Source of the DNA: Bradyrhizobium sp. WSM471
Lineage (GTDB): Bacteria > Pseudomonadota > Alphaproteobacteria > Rhizobiales > Xanthobacteraceae
Assembly: GCF_000244915.1 (NCBI RefSeq)
Contig: NZ_CM001442.1
Coordinates: 124,001-188,000, forward strand
Direction: 5' to 3'
DNA length: 64,000 nucleotides
Made by a program: the position numbers and the translations under genes. Shown in pieces: positions 58,696 to 64,000 of the stretch (within the stretch, counting starts at the first letter, position 1; every line of letters begins with the position of its first letter). The notes under the pieces were generated by a model. It was given only the letters and a program-made list of their open reading frames with translations. It was not told where the DNA came from and made no database searches.

Positions 58696-59094
58696 TTACG
58701 TCCTCGTCGCCTGCCAAGTGCCGCTGCACTGATCGCCGGAGATGATACCCCTCCACGAACCGGCGCCGTTCACGCCAGCGAGCCGGCCGCCGCCGTTCGC
58801 ATGGGACGCGCCGACCGAGACCTGGACCGCCACGGTACCGCTGCGCTTGACCGTGCCGGAGACCCGGCCACCGCCGGCGGACGACACCCGGCTGCCGGTG
58901 ACGGTGAAGGGGACGCTGTAGCCGGAGCTGCAATTGCCGCGGGTGGTGGCGAAGGTGACGTTCCAGACGCCGTCATAGCCGCGAGCGTCGGCAGCGGAGG
59001 GAAAGGCGGCCGTGGCGAGCACAGCCAATAGCGCCAGGCGGCGCGGACGGGCGACATCGGTCAAAGACGACAGCGACTGGGAAAAATGGGGCAT
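58696..59094 (-). CDS. Small secreted glycine/serine-rich protein
   Basis: 132 residues with a signal peptide (RRLALLAVLATAAFPSAADARG), then YDGVWNVTFATTRGNCSSGYSVPFTVTGSRVSSAGGGRVSGTVKRSGTVAVQVSVGASHANG and a CSGTW near the end. Two cysteines could form a disulfide. A beta-rich periplasmic or secreted protein of unknown function. ATG 59094 begins just before the signal peptide; the frame continues to 59184. It interrupts the infC-rpmI neighbourhood on the opposite strand. Confidence 0.75.
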   Translation of the reverse strand: MPHFSQSLSSLTDVARPRRLALLAVLATAAFPSAADARGYDGVWNVTFATTRGNCSSGYSVPFTVTGSRVSSAGGGRVSGTVKRSGTVAVQVSVGASHANGGGRLAGVNGAGSWRGIISGDQCSGTWQATRT

Positions 59095-59364
59095 TTTAAT
59101 CCTGCTCCGGGCGACACGGCCCGGACATGAGGTTAGCAATTCCGAATAGTCGCCGGCTAGGTTCCACCGGTTCATCGTTGCCAATTCGCCCGTCCTCTGT
59201 CATAAGCCCAGCCTTCATTGCCCGGCTGATTAAGGGCTGCCGTGGCGGTGTCCGTGCGGGTTTCGCGCTTGTTCGTAAAACCTGAGCACAATCAACGCTC
59301 TAACGAGCATTTTGACGGCCAGCCGCCTTCGCGGGCGGATTTCTATGGCCATTAGGAGAGCCAA

Positions 59365-59565
59365 ATGCCCAAGCTGAAGACCAAATCGGGCGCTAAAAAG
59401 CGCTTCAAGGTGACTGCCACCGGCAAAGTGATGTTCGCTCATCGCAGCAAGCGTCACGGCATGATCAAGCGGACGAAGAAGCAGATCCGTCAGCTGCGCG
59501 GCACCGCCGTGCTGTTCAAGACCGACGGCGACAACGTCAAGAAGTACTTCTTGCCGAACGCCTGA
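59365..59565 (+). CDS. rpmI: 50S ribosomal protein L35
   Basis: 66 residues, [22 protein letters not shown]...[23 protein letters not shown], standard L35. A GGAGAG box precedes the ATG. The 270-base leader contains CCGCCTTCGCGGGCGG near the 3' end, a possible attenuator. Followed by rplT 81 bases later. Confidence 0.97.
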   Translation: MPKLKTKSGAKKRFKVTATGKVMFAHRSKRHGMIKRTKKQIRQLRGTAVLFKTDGDNVKKYFLPNA

Positions 59566-59646
59566 TCGCGTCCACGATCATTGCCACCCGCGCCGCAGCT
59601 TTCGCGGCGATCCGAACATCAAGTCATCTTTCGAAGGATTTTTGTC

Positions 59647-60006
59647 ATGGCTCGCGTCAAACGCGGTGTGACCGCCCACGCCAAGCACAAGAAAGTCTAC
59701 AAGGCCGCCAAGGGTTTCCGTGGCCGCCGCAAGAACACGATCCGCACCGCCAAGCCGGCGGTCGAGAAGGCCCTCGTGTATGCCTTCCGTGATCGCAAGC
59801 GCAAGAAGCGGACGTTCCGCGCACTCTGGATCCAGCGCATCAACGCTGCCGTGCGTCCGTTCGGCCTGACCTACAGCCGCTTTATCGACGGCATGGCCAA
59901 GTCCGGGATCACCGTGGACCGCAAGGTGCTGTCGGATCTCGCGATCAACGAGCCCGCGTCGTTCCAGGCGATCGCCGAGAAGGCCAAAGCCGCTCTGGCG
60001 GCCTGA
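59647..60006 (+). CDS. rplT: 50S ribosomal protein L20
   Basis: 119 residues, [36 protein letters not shown]... Conserved L20 that also represses its operon in other bacteria. ATG 59647 is the family start; the in-frame TTG at 59581 is not used. GAAGGA lies about a dozen bases upstream. Confidence 0.97.
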   Translation: MARVKRGVTAHAKHKKVYKAAKGFRGRRKNTIRTAKPAVEKALVYAFRDRKRKKRTFRALWIQRINAAVRPFGLTYSRFIDGMAKSGITVDRKVLSDLAINEPASFQAIAEKAKAALAA

Positions 60007-60036
60007 AGCCTAACGGCCGGCTCCGCCGGCCTTCAG
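60004..60036. terminator. Shared hairpin between convergent rplT and secreted-protein gene
   Basis: GGCCGGC (60015-60021)/GCCGGCC (60025-60031) with an outer TGAAG/CTTCA pairing around the two stop codons, only three bases apart. No T run, so efficiency is uncertain. Confidence 0.6.
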
Positions 60037-60420
60037 CGCGCGTTGCGAGTAGCGCTGGGCGATCTCCGCCCGGCAGAATGCCGTGAATGACAGATACATG
60101 GTGCCGGATTTATTCCGGTACTTCCGGTCGCACACGCGCATCTCGCGTTGGTAAGCCTGTTTCCGCGCCATGTTGAGGCCGGGCATGAAGTCCGCCTCGC
60201 ATTTCTTCTCGACGGCGGCGCCGAGCTGGACATCGCCGCTCGCGGTCAATTGGCAATCCTGAAACACCTTCATCGCGCTTTCGCAGCCCTTCTGGGCATC
60301 GATGGTGTCGACGACCTCGTCCAGCGTCATGGATTTCTCCATGCAGACCATGGCGCGCGCTGAGGTACTCGCGACCAAGAGAACGACCGCGAGAGCAGCC
60401 AGACAGGATCTTGAGAGCAT
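60010..60420 (-). CDS. Small secreted cysteine-rich protein
   Basis: 136 residues with a signal peptide (LAALAVVLLVASTSARAM). Mature part has at least five cysteines: VCMEKSMTL, KGCESAMKVFQDCQL, KKCEADF, RVCDRKY and AFCRAE, suggesting disulfides in the periplasm. No family recognised. The end is convergent with rplT. The N-terminal Met could be 60420. Confidence 0.7.
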   Translation of the reverse strand: MLSRSCLAALAVVLLVASTSARAMVCMEKSMTLDEVVDTIDAQKGCESAMKVFQDCQLTASGDVQLGAAVEKKCEADFMPGLNMARKQAYQREMRVCDRKYRNKSGTMYLSFTAFCRAEIAQRYSQRALKAGGAGR

Positions 60421-60570
60421 CGCGAAAGCCTCCTTGAATCCCCTTGGTGCCAGGCCCCCGCGCGAGGTTCAACCCAGCCGCTCGTCAGCCCGAAATGACC
60501 GGCTTTTCGCTTGACGTTACGGCCTTCGGGCGGCGACAACCCAGCCGAATTTGGCAGCAGGGATTTGACC

Positions 60571-61653
60571 GTGTCCGACCTCGCAATGCTCGAAACATCC
60601 ATCCTCGACCAGGTCGCCGCCGCCGGCGACGAGGCCGCCCTCGAAGCGGTGCGCGTCGCAGCCCTCGGCAAGAAGGGGTCGATCTCGGCACTTCTTGCCA
60701 CGCTCGGCAAGATGTCGCCGGACGAGCGCAAGACCCAAGGCGCTGCGATCAACCAGGCCAAGGACAAGGTCACCGAGGCACTCGCCGCGCGGCGCGACGT
60801 CTTGAAATCGGCGGCGCTCGACGCGCGGCTTGCGTCGGAAACCATCGACGTCACCCTGCCGCTGCGCGATACGCCGGCTGAGGCCGGCCGCATCCATCCG
60901 CTGAGTCAGGTCTGGGACGAGCTGACCACGATCTTTGCCGACATGGGATTCTCGGTCGCCGAAGGCCCCGATATCGAGACCGACGACTACAACTTCACCA
61001 AGCTGAATTTTCCGGAAGGCCATCCCGCGCGCGAGATGCACGACACCTTCTTCTTCCATCCGAAGGAGGACGGCTCCCGCATGCTGTTGCGCACCCACAC
61101 CTCGCCGGTGCAGGTGCGCACCATGCTGAGTGAGAAGCCGCCGATCCGCGTGATCTGCCCGGGCCGCACCTATCGCATCGATTCGGATGCGACCCACACG
61201 CCGCAATTCCACCAGGTCGAAGGCCTCGTCATCGACAAGCACTCGCATCTCGGCCACCTCAAATGGATCCTGCACGAGTTCTGCAAGGCGTTCTTCGAGG
61301 TCGACCACATCAACATGCGCTTCCGGCCCTCGTTCTTCCCGTTCACCGAGCCGTCGCTGGAAGTCGACATCCAGTGCCGCCGCGACAAGGGCGAGATCCG
61401 CTTCGGCGAGGGCGAGGACTGGCTCGAGATTCTCGGCTGCGGCATGGTGCATCCAAACGTGCTGCGCGCCTGCGGCATCGATCCCGACGAATACCAGGGT
61501 TTTGCCTGGGGCATGGGCATCGACCGCATCGCCATGCTGAAATACGGCATCGCCGATTTGCGCCAGCTGTTCGACAGCGACGTCCGCTGGCTATCCCATT
61601 ACGGCTTCAAGCCGCTGGAAGTACCGACGCTCGCGGGAGGGCTGAGCTCGTGA
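60571..61653 (+). CDS. pheS: Phenylalanine-tRNA ligase alpha subunit
   Basis: Catalytic subunit of the (alpha-beta)2 PheRS, about 360 residues. N-terminal coiled coil ([30 protein letters not shown]); motif 2 [23 protein letters not shown] and motif 3 [17 protein letters not shown] are complete. The GTG at 60571 is preferred because homology begins [11 protein letters not shown]; the TTG at 60565 is also in frame. A DUF559 cassette separates it from pheT. Confidence 0.95.
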   Translation: MSDLAMLETSILDQVAAAGDEAALEAVRVAALGKKGSISALLATLGKMSPDERKTQGAAINQAKDKVTEALAARRDVLKSAALDARLASETIDVTLPLRDTPAEAGRIHPLSQVWDELTTIFADMGFSVAEGPDIETDDYNFTKLNFPEGHPAREMHDTFFFHPKEDGSRMLLRTHTSPVQVRTMLSEKPPIRVICPGRTYRIDSDATHTPQFHQVEGLVIDKHSHLGHLKWILHEFCKAFFEVDHINMRFRPSFFPFTEPSLEVDIQCRRDKGEIRFGEGEDWLEILGCGMVHPNVLRACGIDPDEYQGFAWGMGIDRIAMLKYGIADLRQLFDSDVRWLSHYGFKPLEVPTLAGGLSS

Positions 61654-61700
61654 TGGGCTTGCTCGGACATGACCTTCCGAAGACTCTCTGCGTTCCCTTC

Positions 61701-61859
61701 GCGGAGAGAACCCTCTCCCTGCCCCTCCCCCGCAAGCGGGGGAGGGAATGGATGGAGCGCGTGCGGGGCGTCCATCTCATGGATACGTATTCTCGCTCCA
61801 CGCGAGAGGTCGGGCTCCCTCCCCCGCGTGCGGGGGAGGGTTGGGGTGAGGGTGTCTCC
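61701..61859. repeat. Family A repeat (copy 4) on the left of the DUF559 gene
   Basis: Contains two inverted arms: 61701-61748 (GCGGAGAGAACCC to GGGGGAGGGAATG) and 61814-61859 (GCTCCCTCCCCCGC to GAGGGTGTCTCC), with 65 bases between. The second arm is inverted relative to the copy at 62243-62289, so the DUF559 gene is bracketed by inverted repeats. The small gap 61860-61862 precedes the ATG. Confidence 0.85.
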
Positions 61860-61862
61860 TCG

Positions 61863-62321
61863 ATGGGATTGCCAATGGTCGATCCTGAACATCCGGACTG
61901 GAAAGTACCGGCCAAGCTACGAGCCAATGCGCGCGCGCTCAGACGCAATTCGACCGATGCGGAGCGCATCCTCTGGTCGGAGCTGCGCGCCGGCCGATTG
62001 AACGGCGCGGGTTTTCGCCGCCAAGTACCGATCGATAGTTACATCGCCGACTTCATCTGCCACGCGGCCAAGCTCGTCATCGAGCTCGATGGCGGCCAGC
62101 ACTTTTCTGATGAAGGCGAGCGCGCCGATGCACGGCGCTCTGCCGTGATCGAGGCGGAAGGCTTCATGGTGCTCCGTTTCAGCAACCTCGACATCATGAC
62201 CAATCGTGTCGGCGTTCTCGAAACAATCGCTGCTGCCGTTGCGGAGAGAACCCCCACCCCAGCCCTCCCCCGCAAGCGGGAGAGGGAGCAGACCGTCGTC
62301 GTGGAGAAAAAGCAGCCATGA
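61863..62321 (+). CDS. DUF559 (Vsr/PD-(D/E)XK-like) endonuclease
   Basis: 152 residues of the DUF559 family, a Vsr-like predicted nuclease: [62 protein letters not shown] with the catalytic-like Asp/Glu/Asp and the later [19 protein letters not shown] 61863 begins three bases after the left repeat; ATG 61875 is possible. The last about 25 residues ([16 protein letters not shown]) are translated repeat sequence. Its TGA overlaps the pheT ATG as ATGA, and GGAG precedes it, so it is embedded in the pheST operon. Function unknown; may be a mobile nuclease. Confidence 0.88.
   Translation: MGLPMVDPEHPDWKVPAKLRANARALRRNSTDAERILWSELRAGRLNGAGFRRQVPIDSYIADFICHAAKLVIELDGGQHFSDEGERADARRSAVIEAEGFMVLRFSNLDIMTNRVGVLETIAAAVAERTPTPALPRKREREQTVVVEKKQP
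62243..62289. repeat. Family A arm (copy 5) inside the DUF559 gene end
   Basis: 47 bp GGAGAGAACCCCCACCCC to GCGGGAGAGGGAGC, about 41 of 47 bases identical by eye to the inverse complement of 61814-61859. It encodes part of the DUF559 C-terminus. Confidence 0.85.
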
Positions 62322-64000
62322 AATTCACTCTCTCCTGGCTGAAGGAACATCTCGACACCGACGAGCCGCTGGAAAAGCTTGCCGACAAGCTCACCATGAT
62401 CGGGCTCGAGGTCGAGAACATCGAGGACAAGGCGAAGGCGCTGAAGCCCTTCACCATCGCGAAGGTGATATCCGCCGAGCAGCATCCGAACGCGGATCGG
62501 CTGCGCGTCTGCATGGTCGACACCGGCGACGGTGGCGCGCCCGTGCAGGTGGTGTGCGGCGCGCCGAATGCGCGGACGGGGCTCGTCAGCGTGTTTTCGC
62601 CGCCCGGCACCTACATTCCCGGCAAGGACATCACGCTCGGTATCGGCACCATCCGGGGTGTCGAGAGCCGCGGCATGCTGTGCTCGGCGGCCGAATTGCA
62701 GATTTCCAACGACCATGACGGCATCATGGAATTGCCCGCGGATGCACCGATCGGCGCTGCCTACGCCGCATGGGCCGGCCTCGGCGATCCCGTGGTCGAG
62801 ATCAACCTGACGCCGAACCGGCAGGACTGCACCGGCGTGCACGGCATCGCGCGCGATCTTGCCGCCGCCGACATGGGCAAGTTCAAGGATCCCACCATCA
62901 AGCCGATCAAGGGCGAACTCCCGTGCCCGGTGAAGGTCACGGTCGAGGACGCCGCGCTGTGCCCCGGCTTCGCGCTACGCCTCGTGCGCGGCGTGAAGAA
63001 TGGCCCGTCGCCGGAATGGCTGCAGAAGCGGCTGACCGCGATCGGCCTCCGTCCGATCAACGCGCTGGTCGATATCACCAACTTCATGACCTACGACCGC
63101 GCGCGGCCGCTGCACGTGTTCGACGCCAAGAAAGTGAAGGGCAATCTCGTGGTGCGCCGCGCCCGTGACGGCGAGACGCTGCTCGCGCTCGACGGCCGCA
63201 CCTACAATCTCGATCCCGCGATTTGCGTGATCGCGGACGAGCACGGCGTCGAATCGCTCGCCGGCATCATGGGCGGAGAGGCCTCGGGCTGCGACGAGAC
63301 CACCACCGACGTGCTGATCGAATCGGCGCTGTGGAACGAGATCAACATCGCCCAGACCGGGCGCAAGCTCGGCATCAATTCGGACGCGCGTTATCGTTTC
63401 GAGCGCGGTGTCGATCCGGCCTTCATGGTGCCGGGACTGGAGCTCGCGACGAAACTCGTGCTGGAGATGTGCGGCGGCACGCCGTCCGAGAACGTCGTGG
63501 TCGGCAAGAGCTTCGGCGACGACCGCGTGATCGATTTCCCGGTCACCGAGGTCAAGCGGCTCTCGGGCATCGAAGTGCCGATGCCGGAGATGAAGCGCAT
63601 CCTGAGCCATCTCGGCTTCATGATGGCAGGCCCGGGGCCCGTCGTGAAGGTCGCGGTGCCGTCGTGGCGGTCCGACGTGCACGGCAAGGCCGACATCGTC
63701 GAGGAAGTCGTCCGCATCCACGGCGTCGACAAGGTGCCGATGACGCCGTTCGAGCGCGGCGAGGACGCACGCAAATCCGTGCTGACCCCGCTCCAGCTCC
63801 GCACCCGCCGCGCCAGGCGCGCGCTGGCGAGCCGCGGCATCATCGAAGCGGTGACCTGGTCCTTCATCACCAAGTCTGCCGCAAAGCTGTTCGGCGGCGG
63901 CCAGCGCGAACTCGAGGTCGCCAACCCGATCGCGGCGGATTTGTCCGATATGCGCCCGACCCTGTTGGCCGGCCTGATCGCGGCGGCGCAGGCCAATGCC
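62318..64000 (+). CDS. pheT: Phenylalanine-tRNA ligase beta subunit, N-terminal part
   Basis: Beta subunit of PheRS, 561 codons visible, truncated by the window edge (a full subunit is about 800 residues). B1 and tRNA-binding region [36 protein letters not shown], then EMAP/OB-like [23 protein letters not shown], editing domain [14 protein letters not shown] and [23 protein letters not shown], and a B5-like region. The ATG overlaps the DUF559 stop by four bases; GGAG lies about twelve bases upstream. Required together with PheS. Confidence 0.95.
   Translation, partial: MKFTLSWLKEHLDTDEPLEKLADKLTMIGLEVENIEDKAKALKPFTIAKVISAEQHPNADRLRVCMVDTGDGGAPVQVVCGAPNARTGLVSVFSPPGTYIPGKDITLGIGTIRGVESRGMLCSAAELQISNDHDGIMELPADAPIGAAYAAWAGLGDPVVEINLTPNRQDCTGVHGIARDLAAADMGKFKDPTIKPIKGELPCPVKVTVEDAALCPGFALRLVRGVKNGPSPEWLQKRLTAIGLRPINALVDITNFMTYDRARPLHVFDAKKVKGNLVVRRARDGETLLALDGRTYNLDPAICVIADEHGVESLAGIMGGEASGCDETTTDVLIESALWNEINIAQTGRKLGINSDARYRFERGVDPAFMVPGLELATKLVLEMCGGTPSENVVVGKSFGDDRVIDFPVTEVKRLSGIEVPMPEMKRILSHLGFMMAGPGPVVKVAVPSWRSDVHGKADIVEEVVRIHGVDKVPMTPFERGEDARKSVLTPLQLRTRRARRALASRGIIEAVTWSFITKSAAKLFGGGQRELEVANPIAADLSDMRPTLLAGLIAAAQANA

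Overview
The window reads as chromosomal core DNA of a high-GC alphaproteobacterium, most likely Bradyrhizobium or a close relative in the Nitrobacteraceae. Pointers are the block aroA-cmk-rpsA-sppA-ihfB with the trpFBA-accD-folC operon, the divL-tsaE/amgK-murU-addBA-trxA cluster, the lptCAB-rpoN-hpf-ptsN cluster, a class II (CP4-like) AroA, an Hsp20/DUF1150 pair behind a sigma-32 promoter, and many short palindromic repeats of the kind I remember from Bradyrhizobium genomes. No phage, plasmid, CRISPR array or rRNA operon is visible. Identifications come from reading translations and motifs; no search was run.

Layout. 1-4.6 kb: partial mutM, then ubiE-ubiB-coaBC-dut. 5-17.6 kb: a DivL-type tyrosine pseudo-histidine kinase, a TsaE-AmgK fusion, a PilZ protein, MurU, the AddB/AddA recombination nuclease-helicase and thioredoxin. 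17.7-26.9 kb: an ATP-dependent DNA ligase, a phosphoesterase, and on the minus strand trpF-trpB-trpA-accD-folC, lapA, ihfB and sppA. 27-31 kb: rpsA, cmk, aroA. 31.2-34.7 kb: a FYDLN-acid protein, tRNA-Ala(GGC) fused to a large palindrome and a GIY-YIG mini-gene, ohrR/ohr and a CoA transferase. 35-39.3 kb: ugpBAEC glycerol-3-phosphate importer. 39.4-43.1 kb: heat-shock pair and a two-gene GH5/Wzy polysaccharide island. 43.2-49.9 kb: ptsN, hpf, rpoN, lptB, lptA, lptC, rnd. 50-58 kb: secreted protein, tRNA-Leu(CAG), NDUFA9-like protein, uppP, GST, queG, thioesterase, NTF2-like protein and hydrolase. 58-64 kb: infC, rpmI, rplT, pheS, a DUF559 nuclease cassette, and pheT running off the end.

Three observations stand out. 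First, CoaBC (coenzyme A synthesis) carries a FitA/VapB-like ribbon-helix-helix DNA-binding domain at its N-terminus, and a perfect 9+9 bp inverted repeat resembling a FitA half-site pair lies directly upstream of the gene. This suggests a PutA-like self-regulating enzyme. Second, a small DUF559 nuclease gene sits between pheS and pheT, bracketed by inverted copies of a dispersed palindromic repeat, with its 3' end written in the repeat and its stop overlapping the pheT start. Third, a GIY-YIG mini-gene follows a perfect 23 bp inverted repeat that begins inside the 3' end of tRNA-Ala. The last two look like nuclease mini-genes associated with palindromic repeats and may be small mobile cassettes.

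Regulatory features visible in the sequence include a sigma-32 promoter followed by a ROSE-like RNA hairpin before hsp20, paired OhrR-type operators between ohrR and ohr, an AUU start codon on infC, and several intrinsic terminators.
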